Source of the DNA: CALESS01 sp041741455
GTDB taxonomy: Bacteria; Chloroflexota; Anaerolineae; Anaerolineales; Anaerolineaceae
Length of the DNA: 64,000 bases
Reading direction: 5' to 3'
Assembly: GCA_041741455.1 (NCBI GenBank)
Contig: JBGSJZ010000110.1
Location: 49,559 to 113,558 of the forward strand
The notes beneath the pieces were generated by a model. The model worked only from the letters and a program-made list of their open reading frames with translations. It was not told where the DNA came from and ran no database searches. Numbering within the stretch: position 1 is the first letter of the stretch; each line of letters starts with the position of its first letter. Positions 32,772-41,133 of this stretch are shown piece by piece. The position numbers were made by a program, and so were the translations under genes.

Positions 32772-33530
32772 ATGACTTATTCAGCGACGGAATTAATGAT
32801 CGTCAATGCTGCCCGTCTGTTGCGGGATGATGATGTAGTATTTGTCGGGGTGGGCACACCCAACCTGGCCTGCAACCTGGCCCGACGGACACATGCCCCC
32901 AGCCTGCTGATGATTTATGAGGCCGGTGTGATTGGAGCGCGCCCCGCCCGTCTGCCGCTTTCGATCGGCGATCCCACCTTGGTCAGCGGTGCTTCAGCAG
33001 TCTGTAGCATGTATGATATCTTCACGTTTTACTTGCAGCGTGGCAATGTGGATGTGGGTTTTCTGGGCGGCGCGCAGATTGATCGCTTTGGCAACATCAA
33101 CGCCACCGTGATCGGGGATTATGAGAAGCCTAAGGTACGCCTGCCAGGCTCCGGCGGTTCAATGGAAATTGCCGGATGGGCGAACCGCTGTTACATCATG
33201 ACACCCCATCAAAAACGTCGCTTTCCGGAGAAGGTGGATTTTGCCACCTCGGCCGGTTTTCTGACCGGACGCTGGCAGCGCGAAGCCACGGGAGTGCGCG
33301 GCAGGGGGCCGCTGGCGGTGGTGACCGACCTGGGTTTGCTGGAGCCGGATGAAACTGGCGAGATGCGATTGACCACCCTACACCCCGGCGCAACCATTGA
33401 ACAAGCCCAGGCCAATACTGGTTGGAATCTTAAAATCGCCGCGGATTTGCGTTATACTCAACCCCCGAGTGATGAGGAATTGCGTATCTTGCGGGAAGAA
33501 TTGGATCCCCAGGGGATCTATTTGAAGTAG
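32772..33530 (+). CDS. CoA-transferase subunit B (glutaconate-type)
   Basis: A 252-residue beta subunit carrying the catalytic Glu in IYEAGVIGARP near residue 57. GGAQIDRFGNINATVIG and SGGSMEIAGWANRC are also typical, as is the C-terminal LTTLHPGATIEQ. It forms a complex with subunit A. Together with P5C dehydrogenase upstream it suggests amino-acid or carboxylic-acid catabolism. Confidence 0.87.
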   Translation: MTYSATELMIVNAARLLRDDDVVFVGVGTPNLACNLARRTHAPSLLMIYEAGVIGARPARLPLSIGDPTLVSGASAVCSMYDIFTFYLQRGNVDVGFLGGAQIDRFGNINATVIGDYEKPKVRLPGSGGSMEIAGWANRCYIMTPHQKRRFPEKVDFATSAGFLTGRWQREATGVRGRGPLAVVTDLGLLEPDETGEMRLTTLHPGATIEQAQANTGWNLKIAADLRYTQPPSDEELRILREELDPQGIYLK

Positions 33531-33582
33531 ACAGGGTTAACTTTGTGATTCTTCTTTCTTGATTGGACTGGTTGATGCTAAT

Positions 33583-34605
33583 ATGACAGATGCGCCGGTA
33601 AATGTTATCACTACCATTCCCTTTGCCGAACCGCTGATGGCGAAGCTGCAGGCGGTTTCGCCGCGTCTGCGCTTCATCGTTCGCCCGGCGCGGCGGCCGG
33701 AGGACGTGGAAAACGAGGATTGGGCAAATGCCGAAATCATCTACACCGACCGGGTTTTGCCCCTGCCCACCCAGACCCCAAAATTAAAATGGCTGCAATT
33801 CCACTATGCCGGAATTGATTTTGCCCTGGACGCGCCCCTGTTGCTAAAAAATGACCTGATGGTGACTACCCTCAGTGGGGCAGCCACCCCGCAGATGGCG
33901 GAATATGCAGTCATGATGATGCTTGCACTTGGACATGATATGCATGATATTCTGGCCAACCAGGAAAAAGGCGAGTGGCCCCGCGACCGCTGGGAGCGCT
34001 TTGCCCCGCGTGAGTTGCGCGGTAGTACGGTAGGCATCATTGGTTATGGCAGCATTGGCAGGGAGATTGCCCGTTTATTGAGGCCGTGGGGAGTGACCAT
34101 TCTGGCCGTTAAGAAAGACCTGCGCCACCCACAAGATGCTGGATATTGCATTCCCGGGCTGGGCGACCCAAACGGAGATTTGTTTGACCGGCTCTACCCA
34201 GTGCAGGCATTGAAATCTGTGATGGCCAAGAGCGACTATGTGGTCATGGTCCTGCCGCTCTCCCAGGAAACCCGTGGACTGGTAGGGGCAGAGCACCTGG
34301 CGGTGATGAAACCTACGGCTTTTCTCCTTGATATGGGTCGGGGTGGGGTGGTGGACCAGGCGGCCTTATTGAACGCCCTGCAGGAACGACGCTTTGCCGG
34401 GGCCGCTTTGGATGTGTTTTCTGAAGAACCGCTGCCACCGGGCAGCCCTTTCTGGCGCTTGCCGAATGTGATTGTTTCCCCGCATATTGGGGGAATCACT
34501 GTGTTGTACCGCGAACGGGCGATTGCCATGTTTGCGGAAAACCTGAGCCGGTACATGACTGGCCAGACCCTGTTGAATCTGTTTGATACCAAAAGGGGTT
34601 ATTAA
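33583..34605 (+). CDS. D-2-hydroxyacid dehydrogenase
   Basis: About 340 residues (ATG at 33583; an upstream TTG at 33559 is less likely). The Rossmann motif GIIGYGSIGREIARLL is near 150, the catalytic Arg in DMGRGGVVD, Glu in DVFSEEPLPPG and His in SPHIGG. It reduces or oxidises 2-hydroxy acids with NAD(H). It contains an insertion after the Rossmann motif (HPQDAGYCIPGLGDPNGDLF) seen in related proteins of this group. It lies 52 bases after the CoA-transferase genes and 2 bases before the HAD gene. Confidence 0.86.
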   Translation: MTDAPVNVITTIPFAEPLMAKLQAVSPRLRFIVRPARRPEDVENEDWANAEIIYTDRVLPLPTQTPKLKWLQFHYAGIDFALDAPLLLKNDLMVTTLSGAATPQMAEYAVMMMLALGHDMHDILANQEKGEWPRDRWERFAPRELRGSTVGIIGYGSIGREIARLLRPWGVTILAVKKDLRHPQDAGYCIPGLGDPNGDLFDRLYPVQALKSVMAKSDYVVMVLPLSQETRGLVGAEHLAVMKPTAFLLDMGRGGVVDQAALLNALQERRFAGAALDVFSEEPLPPGSPFWRLPNVIVSPHIGGITVLYRERAIAMFAENLSRYMTGQTLLNLFDTKRGY

Positions 34606-34607
34606 AG

Positions 34608-35351
34608 TTGTCTATTTCGGTTGTATTGTTTGACCTGGGCAGCACCTTGCTCCATTTTGATGCCAATCCAGAAGTTATTTATCCCCTCATGGATCAGAGA
34701 TTATTGGATGAACTGACCTTCTTGGGCTACCAGCTTGACGCTGAATCGTTTCTGGAGGATTTTGTTCGGATGGCAAAGGACGCCGATGATCTGGGAGAAG
34801 AAACCTGGATTGAAATCCCGACGTATGAAATTGTTAAGACATTATTGTCCAAGTATGGATATCCCAATGTTCCAGAAGGCGATATCCGCCAGGCGCTCAC
34901 CGGGTTTTATTCTGTTTCCCAGGAATACTGGAAACTGGAGTTGGACGCCATCCCGATGTTAAAAGAATTGCAGCGAATGGGCTATCGCCTGGGAGTTATC
35001 TCCAATGCCAGCGATGTTGCAGATGTCCAGGTACTACTCGAGCGGGACGGCCTGCTCGGATTTTTTGAGAATGTCTGGATTTCCAGTTCGATTGGTGTAT
35101 GCAAACCTCACCCGGAGATTTTCGCCCAGGCACTTGAGTATTTCCAAACACCTGCGGAGGCAATCGCCTTTATTGGTGACACGCTTGCAGCGGATATCCT
35201 GGGGGCAGATAAAGCTGGCATGCATTCCATCTGGATCACCCGTCGGGCTGACCGGCCGGAGAATCACCATCTCTTGAATAAAATTGTGCCGGATTTTCAA
35301 ATTGAAACTCTGGCTGAAGTACCGGAATTATTGAGTTCAATTCTTTCTTGA
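34608..35351 (+). CDS. HAD-superfamily hydrolase
   Basis: A 247-residue haloacid dehalogenase-like protein starting at TTG. Motif I reads VVLFDLGSTLLHF: the nucleophile Asp is present but the second Asp of D-x-D is replaced by Gly, which occurs in some HAD branches and may weaken acid catalysis. Motif II is VISNAS, motif III the Lys in CKPHPEIF, and motif IV FIGDTLAADILGA. The cap is helical (subclass I). Probably a small-molecule phosphatase; substrate unknown. It appears coupled to the hydroxyacid dehydrogenase. Confidence 0.83.
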   Translation: MSISVVLFDLGSTLLHFDANPEVIYPLMDQRLLDELTFLGYQLDAESFLEDFVRMAKDADDLGEETWIEIPTYEIVKTLLSKYGYPNVPEGDIRQALTGFYSVSQEYWKLELDAIPMLKELQRMGYRLGVISNASDVADVQVLLERDGLLGFFENVWISSSIGVCKPHPEIFAQALEYFQTPAEAIAFIGDTLAADILGADKAGMHSIWITRRADRPENHHLLNKIVPDFQIETLAEVPELLSSILS

Positions 35352-35363
35352 AAGTTGATTTTC

Positions 35364-36296
35364 ATGTCTGATTCAAAGCATATTCTTCCCTATCTGGCAT
35401 TGCTAGGCGGGGTGCTGGCGCTTAGTTTTTCGGCCTTATTCGTTCGCTGGGCTTCGGTTGCCGGCGGCGCACCGGGCACGGTGACCTCTTTTTTTCGGAT
35501 GTCGATTGCAACAGTTGCTTTATTGCCAATCTTTCTACACCAGCAAGGTAAAGTCAAATTTCAACTTCCCTGGAAATGGCTGCCACTGGCCGTGCTGGCT
35601 GGTGTCTTTAGCGCCATTGACCATTCCATCTGGTCAACCTCGATAGAGTACACCCGGGTGGCAAATGCAACATTACTTAACAACATCTCTCCCTTATGGG
35701 TGGCGTTTGTGGCTGCTGTGGTTTTTAAAGAAAAGCTGGCCGGAAAGTTTTGGTTCGGTCTGGGTTTGACGCTGGTGGGGGCGGGGATTGTATTTGGCAA
35801 TGACATCATCAGCAACCCCCACTTAAGCTGGGGAGATGCCCTGGCATTGATCGCCAGCCTGTTCTATGCCGGCTACTTCCTGTTTACCCAGCTCAGCCGG
35901 CGTCATTTGGGTACCTTCACCCATGTCTGGTTCGTTTGCTTGTCTGCAGCCCTGGTTTTGCTGGTGATCTGCCTGGTTCTGGATCTGCCATTGAGCGGAT
36001 ATCCGAAACCGGTTTATCTGGCTTTTCTGGGGGCGGGGTTGATTTCCCAGACCTTTGGTTATTCGGTCATCGGTTATGCTTTGGGACATTTGCCGGCTTC
36101 AGTAGTAGCGCCGACTATCGTTGCCCAGCCGGTGATCACCTCATTGCTGGCCATCCCGCTGTTTGGCGAATCACTATACACTGCCCAGTGGGTGGGTGGG
36201 TTCATCGTGCTGGTTGGCATTTACCTGGTAAATGTCAGTCGGCAGTCAACACCGCAAACGGATCCTCCCGTTTTGCCACAAACCCAGCCAGAATGA
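35364..36296 (+). CDS. EamA/DMT-family transporter
   Basis: About 310 residues with ten hydrophobic helices forming two EamA repeats (about 8-140 and 155-295). The start is taken as ATG 35364 (MSDSKHILPYLALLGG), since TTG 35355 has no better support. Landmarks: FSALFVRWASVAGGAPG, NNISPLWVAFVAAVVFKEKL and VAPTIVAQPVITSLLAIPLFGESL. The family exports or imports amino acids, nucleotides or drugs. It is 12 bases past the HAD gene and possibly cotranscribed. Confidence 0.85.
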   Translation: MSDSKHILPYLALLGGVLALSFSALFVRWASVAGGAPGTVTSFFRMSIATVALLPIFLHQQGKVKFQLPWKWLPLAVLAGVFSAIDHSIWSTSIEYTRVANATLLNNISPLWVAFVAAVVFKEKLAGKFWFGLGLTLVGAGIVFGNDIISNPHLSWGDALALIASLFYAGYFLFTQLSRRHLGTFTHVWFVCLSAALVLLVICLVLDLPLSGYPKPVYLAFLGAGLISQTFGYSVIGYALGHLPASVVAPTIVAQPVITSLLAIPLFGESLYTAQWVGGFIVLVGIYLVNVSRQSTPQTDPPVLPQTQPE

Positions 36297-36326
36297 TGGC
36301 TTGAATTTTTTGAAAAATCGTGTAGG

Positions 36327-36929
36327 ATGAGAAGGTATATGATCCCTCAAATTAACACTTCCGAAGCATTGCAAGTTGAGATTGAAACAATGGTTATGGT
36401 AGATGTAGAGACTGCCGGTCCGGCACCCAGTGTTTACTCCTTACTTTCTATTGGTGCCTGCACCATTCTTCAACCGCGCAAGACTTTCTACGTTGAACTT
36501 CAACCCGACAAGATGGCTGCCGATCCGGAAGCATTGACCGTCAGCCATTTTACCCTGGAGGATTTGCTCGCGACCGGAACCTCGCCTGTGGAAGCCATGA
36601 CTCAGTTTGAGACCTGGCTGGCAGATGAACTATCGGGTGCTAAGCCTATTTTTGCAGCCTTCAATGCACCATTTGATTGGATGTTTATCAATGACTACTT
36701 CATCCGTTACCTGGGGCACAACCCATTCGGGCACAATGCCCTGGATATTCGACCCTTGTATATGGGGCTGAGGGGAGTAAGTTGGGGACAGTCTTCCATG
36801 CGTAACGTCAGCCATCATTACCTGGAAAGCCGAAGCCTGATGCACCATGCGCTACAGGATGCACAGGATCAAGCAGATATGCTGACCGGAATCTTGGCTG
36901 ACTTAAAGGCCATAAGTTCAGAGGAGTGA
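36327..36929 (+). CDS. DEDDh-type 3'-5' exonuclease
   Basis: A 200-residue protein (ATG at 36327 or 36339). The exonuclease motifs are visible: Exo I MVDVETAGP (D-x-E), Exo II FNAPFDWMF (Asp), Exo III HHALQDAQDQA (His and Asp). These are the metal- and proton-handling residues of the DnaQ/oligoribonuclease fold. Similar small proteins are annotated as exonuclease or 3'-5' exoribonuclease. It is probably cytoplasmic; whether DNA or RNA is the substrate is not determinable. Confidence 0.82.
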   Translation: MRRYMIPQINTSEALQVEIETMVMVDVETAGPAPSVYSLLSIGACTILQPRKTFYVELQPDKMAADPEALTVSHFTLEDLLATGTSPVEAMTQFETWLADELSGAKPIFAAFNAPFDWMFINDYFIRYLGHNPFGHNALDIRPLYMGLRGVSWGQSSMRNVSHHYLESRSLMHHALQDAQDQADMLTGILADLKAISSEE

Positions 36930-36982
36930 TCAAGACAGGTATCAAAATCATTTGACTCTACATGAAAAAGGAGAGATTTAAG

Positions 36983-38311
36983 ATGGCTGAACCAAAACCG
37001 ACCCCTAATCAAGATTTGCAACGCATTATTGAATCCGCACGCCGCTTGGGTGTGGAACTGGATGAAGAAGAAGCCTTGCAGTGGCTAACCGCCATTGCCA
37101 CCACCCAGGGTGTCGATGAGTTGACCATCGATACCCAAACAGGTGTGTTTGGGCATCGCATCAGCATGTTAGATTTCAATCCCCAGCAACTGGCGCATTT
37201 TCGGCACATCGGTGAGCTGGTGGGCTTTTCAGACCAACCCGGCCGGGTGGAGACGGCACTGGCCTTATCTGGTTCGGCCGCCCAGTCAAAAATTCAAACT
37301 TACCCTGGTGATGCTGATTATTTTGAGCGAGTCAACATTATTGCTGCCAGCCGGGAGGAAGCCTGCCATATCCTGGCGCAGGTGATGCGTGCCAAGGCAC
37401 TGGATACCCTAAAAGGGCCGGACTTCCAGTTAATTGAGGTCAAATTTGGCAACTATCCGATGGATGCAGCCCGAGGTGGCAAACCAGTCAAGAAAGGCAC
37501 ACCTGTTTCCTGGTCGGCAGGAGAAATAGTGGCCGGAAAGCTGTCCGATTTCAGTTTGCCGGATGGATCAGCAGCGACCCTGCGCTGGGAGGATGTGCAA
37601 AACGACCCGGGCTGGTGCAAGCTGGATTGGGTGGTAGCGGATAATCAAAACCGCAACCTGGTGAATGCCAGCAACATGCTGGATGTCACCTGGGAAGGTC
37701 CGGATGGTGACATCGTTCCGCTGGACGGCTATTTGGATCCGTATTTCCAGGAAGTCTATCTGGAAGCTGAATCCATCCCGGTGTTCAGTAAATTATCCAA
37801 GCATGTGGCCAGCGATGCCCTGGATGATTATGTGGCTGCCCTGGAAAAAGAGGTGAAGAAATATTTGACGCGGGACGTCAATTATGGCAAGGTCGCCAAA
37901 CGGATGTACAATATCTTCCGTTTGACTGGCCGTTACGAGGAAGCAGCCTTTCTACGCGAGTTATTTGATGAACCGGCCACCATCCTGTATCAGGTTTGGT
38001 CACTGATTCGCACGGTGGATGATTGCTTCAAGCCCGGTTCCACCATCTTGGTGGATGTGCTGCTGGGGCAGGCGGACGAATTAATCCTGACCGTTGTGCG
38101 AATGATGGAAGGCGCCAAGGAAGTGGAAATTATCCGGCTTTTACTGCGTCTGCGTGATATCCTTTCCAAGGAGCAACCCGGTCAGCTGCTTTCCCCTCAG
38201 GCGGAGGCCGCCCGGGCAGAGGTGATCAATATAGTCAACAACTTCTTCCTGGAAAAACTGATTGGTGTGCCGACCATCAAGGAATACATGGACGCGCTGT
38301 CACAGAAATAA
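36983..38311 (+). CDS. Unrecognised protein with nucleotidyltransferase-like motif
   Basis: About 442 residues from ATG 36983 (a GGAGA site lies 8 bases upstream; an earlier ATG at 36962 is possible). I do not recognise the family. Near residue 95 is SGSAAQSKIQTYPGDADYFE, which matches the core of the polymerase-beta nucleotidyltransferase fold: GS, about ten residues, then D-x-D. A further strand, FQLIEVKFGNYP, could hold a third acidic residue. The C-terminal half is helical and hydrophilic. No signal or membrane segments. It lies in a same-strand run after an exonuclease gene. The nucleotidyltransferase idea is inference. Confidence 0.6.
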   Translation: MAEPKPTPNQDLQRIIESARRLGVELDEEEALQWLTAIATTQGVDELTIDTQTGVFGHRISMLDFNPQQLAHFRHIGELVGFSDQPGRVETALALSGSAAQSKIQTYPGDADYFERVNIIAASREEACHILAQVMRAKALDTLKGPDFQLIEVKFGNYPMDAARGGKPVKKGTPVSWSAGEIVAGKLSDFSLPDGSAATLRWEDVQNDPGWCKLDWVVADNQNRNLVNASNMLDVTWEGPDGDIVPLDGYLDPYFQEVYLEAESIPVFSKLSKHVASDALDDYVAALEKEVKKYLTRDVNYGKVAKRMYNIFRLTGRYEEAAFLRELFDEPATILYQVWSLIRTVDDCFKPGSTILVDVLLGQADELILTVVRMMEGAKEVEIIRLLLRLRDILSKEQPGQLLSPQAEAARAEVINIVNNFFLEKLIGVPTIKEYMDALSQK

Positions 38312-38377
38312 ATGCTCCCTGAAGAAGCACACTCTATAAAATTGGAGAGAGCTTTTTGATTTTTGGTGGTTCTCAAT

Positions 38378-38421
38378 AACAATGATTACCTCCCAGCCTT
38401 CGCTGGGAGGTAATCATTGTT
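38378..38421. terminator. Long perfect hairpin between convergent genes
   Basis: A 20-bp perfect stem, 38378-38397 with 38402-38421, closes the loop CTTC. It begins at the stop codon of the sensor gene on the minus strand and lies downstream of the unknown plus-strand gene. There is no strong T-run, so termination strength is uncertain, but its placement fits a bidirectional terminator. Confidence 0.6.
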
Positions 38422-40834
38422 CAGCCGGTTGATTTTCTTCTAAAATTTGAATAAATACTTTTACTACATCTGGGTCAAATTGCTTGCCAGATTGCTCAAT
38501 CAAATAGTTAGTAACATCTTCATGCGGCCAGGCTTTTCGATAGGGACGGTCTGAACTCAAGGCATCCCAGACATCCACCACGGAGAAAATTCGGGCAGCC
38601 AGAGGAATCTGCTCTCCCAATAACCCTAATGGATACCCGGTTCCATTCCAGCGCTCATGGTGGCTGTAGGGAATATCCATTGCCGGGCGCAGAAAATCAA
38701 TGGAAGCCAGAAGTTCGTAAGCATAAACCGGGTGGCGTCGCATAACTTCGCGCTCTTCTCGGGTGAGTGGACCCGGTTTGAACAATATACTATCCGGTAT
38801 CGCCATTTTTCCGATATCGTGCAACAGAGCACCGCGGCGAATGTGGGTGATTAATTCATTTGGTATTCCCATAGCCCGTGCCAGGCGTTCGGCCATCTCA
38901 GTCACGCGCTGGGAGTGACCTTCGGTCTCACCATCCCGCAATTCCAGGGCAATAGCCCAGCCGCGAATCGTATCATCGTAGGCCAGGGTCAGATCCCGGT
39001 TGGCTACTTCTAAATCGGAAAAAAGGCTGGCATTATCAATGGCAATCGCTGCCTGGCGGGCAATCGCCTCAGCAAAGCTCATCCAATCCTGTGAAATGGG
39101 TAAAGCCGAACGGTGAAAGAGTTCCAAAACACCTTTTATCTCGCCTTTGGATTCGAGCGGAATCGCATAATACGCTACCAGGCCTTCAGTTTCTAAAATG
39201 GCCGTGTTCATTAGGTCATTGGAGGCCCCGGTCATTTCAGGAACATAGACTGGTTTATGCGAGAGGTAAGCTCGCCAGGCAAAACCCTGACCGTGCTTCA
39301 GCCGGGTGGTGGCCATCAACGAAGTATAGAAACCTCGACCGGTCGTATAGGTGAGCATATCGGTTTGAGGATTGTATAGAAGTACGGTTGCTGCATCCAC
39401 ATGAAGTTGGCGCAGGACCTGTTCTAAGAGGATTTCTAGAGTGCGGGAAAGATCGATACTGGAGGTAATGGCTTCGTCAACCTCGCGTAAGGCGGCCAGG
39501 CGCTGTACCTGTTGTTGAATTTGTTGCTCCGCCATTTGGTGATGGGTGATGTCCGAATACAGCACCAGGATGGCGGGTTTTCCTTCCCATTCGACCAGAA
39601 CGGAACGACTTTGCACGACCAGGGTTTCGCCTTCCTTGGTAATCATGTGGATAACACGATCTTCATTAACCTCTTGATTATTCAAGCGGGATTGAATCAA
39701 TTCCCAGGTTAATTTGCGATCATCCGAATGAATAATATCCAAAGGATTCATCTGCATGACTTCATCATGCGTATAGCCTGAGATTTTTTCTGCCTGGTGG
39801 TTGGCAAAAACCACCTTGTTCCCACACACAATGACAACTGCTTCTGATGTGTTTTCTATTAACAATCGGTATTTTTCTTCGCTTTTTTGGAGCTCAAGGC
39901 TGTGTTTTCGAACCTTGCGGGTCAGAATCCAGGTGTATATGAGAATCCCGATGACGATTGCCAGGAATACTCCCAAACCAATCGCTATAATTCTCAACGT
40001 AGAAGGGTTTAATAATGGCTCATACACATTGAACCATTTTTCATATATCTCATCATACGTACCTTCGGCTTTGATGGTTGTCAGGCCGGTATTTAATTCA
40101 TTCAATAAATCGATGTTCCCCTCGCGAACCGCAAATCCATAATCCAGCGGGGAGATGGTGATGCCAACCGCCTGAAGCCGGTCAAAGTTCAATTCCTCAA
40201 GAAAATAAAGTCCCTGGACGCGATTGATCAGGGCAGCATCGTGGTTACCAAGATTGAGCGCCCACAGGGCGTCAGGAACGTTGGATACCGTAATGATTTG
40301 ATCGGTCAAGCCAGTATTGGCCAGGTAATCCTGCATTACGCCGCCCTGCTGCACAATAATGGTTTTGCCGCGGGCGGCCTCCAGGGAGCGAATGGGGGAG
40401 TTATACCGAACAAACAGGTCAAAACTGACTTTGGTAGTGGGGATGGAAAAATCGTAAAATGGGTTGCGGTTTTCCATGTGAGCCATTCCGGCAATTAGAT
40501 CCGCTTCTCCGTCATCGAGACGCTGGCGGGCTTCGCTCCAGGGGAAAAGCTCAATTTCAACCTCGAAACCCATGATATCTGCAACCGCCTGGATTAACTC
40601 GTTATCGAATCCAGCAGGTTTTCCATTATCCAGGAAACTATAGGGTGGGTAGTTCTGATCCCCGGTTACCCGAATGACTGGGCGGTCACTTTGTGGAAGT
40701 GACGCTTGAGGAATTGAAATCGTTTGCCGTGCTGTACCTGAATAAGCAGGGGTAATGAAAGATGCTGATATGGAGAGAGATACTATCAGCAAGAATAAAA
40801 AACGAACCATTTGGAATGAGAAGTGATTCTTCAC
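38414..40834 (-). CDS. Periplasmic-binding/PAS/GAF/HD-GYP sensor phosphodiesterase
   Basis: An 806-residue membrane sensor. Domains in order: signal peptide or anchor (1-32), extracytoplasmic solute-binding domain of the amino-acid ABC type (about 52-270, IRVTGDQNYPPYSF), membrane helix (about 283-307), PAS (about 320-440), GAF (about 455-605) and HD-GYP phosphodiesterase (about 620-800). The HD motif is in LLHDIGKMAIPDSIL and the GYP loop in HHERWNGTGYP. HD-GYP domains hydrolyse cyclic di-GMP to GMP. An amino-acid-like ligand outside could therefore alter c-di-GMP inside. A single gene on the minus strand. Confidence 0.9.
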   Translation of the reverse strand: MKNHFSFQMVRFLFLLIVSLSISASFITPAYSGTARQTISIPQASLPQSDRPVIRVTGDQNYPPYSFLDNGKPAGFDNELIQAVADIMGFEVEIELFPWSEARQRLDDGEADLIAGMAHMENRNPFYDFSIPTTKVSFDLFVRYNSPIRSLEAARGKTIIVQQGGVMQDYLANTGLTDQIITVSNVPDALWALNLGNHDAALINRVQGLYFLEELNFDRLQAVGITISPLDYGFAVREGNIDLLNELNTGLTTIKAEGTYDEIYEKWFNVYEPLLNPSTLRIIAIGLGVFLAIVIGILIYTWILTRKVRKHSLELQKSEEKYRLLIENTSEAVVIVCGNKVVFANHQAEKISGYTHDEVMQMNPLDIIHSDDRKLTWELIQSRLNNQEVNEDRVIHMITKEGETLVVQSRSVLVEWEGKPAILVLYSDITHHQMAEQQIQQQVQRLAALREVDEAITSSIDLSRTLEILLEQVLRQLHVDAATVLLYNPQTDMLTYTTGRGFYTSLMATTRLKHGQGFAWRAYLSHKPVYVPEMTGASNDLMNTAILETEGLVAYYAIPLESKGEIKGVLELFHRSALPISQDWMSFAEAIARQAAIAIDNASLFSDLEVANRDLTLAYDDTIRGWAIALELRDGETEGHSQRVTEMAERLARAMGIPNELITHIRRGALLHDIGKMAIPDSILFKPGPLTREEREVMRRHPVYAYELLASIDFLRPAMDIPYSHHERWNGTGYPLGLLGEQIPLAARIFSVVDVWDALSSDRPYRKAWPHEDVTNYLIEQSGKQFDPDVVKVFIQILEENQPAEQ

Positions 40835-41133
40835 CTGGTTCCAATTATGCCTGATTTTTCCTGATTGTCCATATTGTACAAAAATCTGATGAATTTAGGA
40901 TAGACATTACAACTTTGTTAGTCAGAATTTATAAAAAATCGGATAATGGATCGAAAATAGTATGGTTTTGTTCTTGCAGCATTTTCCTGGACCGTCTATA
41001 ATCTTGTTTTAATCTTCCCGGGAATTCTATAAACGAGGTGTTATTGCACATCATTTGAAAACCCCTTCTCCCGTTCAGTTGGACCGAATGGTCCCATTTT
41101 TCCACAACCTTTTTATCTCAAATAGGAAAAACC
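40835..41133. other. Intergenic region between sensor and giant secreted gene
   Basis: These 299 bases carry divergent promoters only; no small gene, hairpin or RNA was recognised beyond the listed promoter. Confidence 0.5.
40974..41002 (+). promoter_or_regulatory. Promoter of the giant secreted protein gene
   Basis: TTGCAG (40974-40979), 17-base spacer, TATAAT (40997-41002). This leaves a leader of about 125 bases before the ATG at 41134. Confidence 0.65.
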
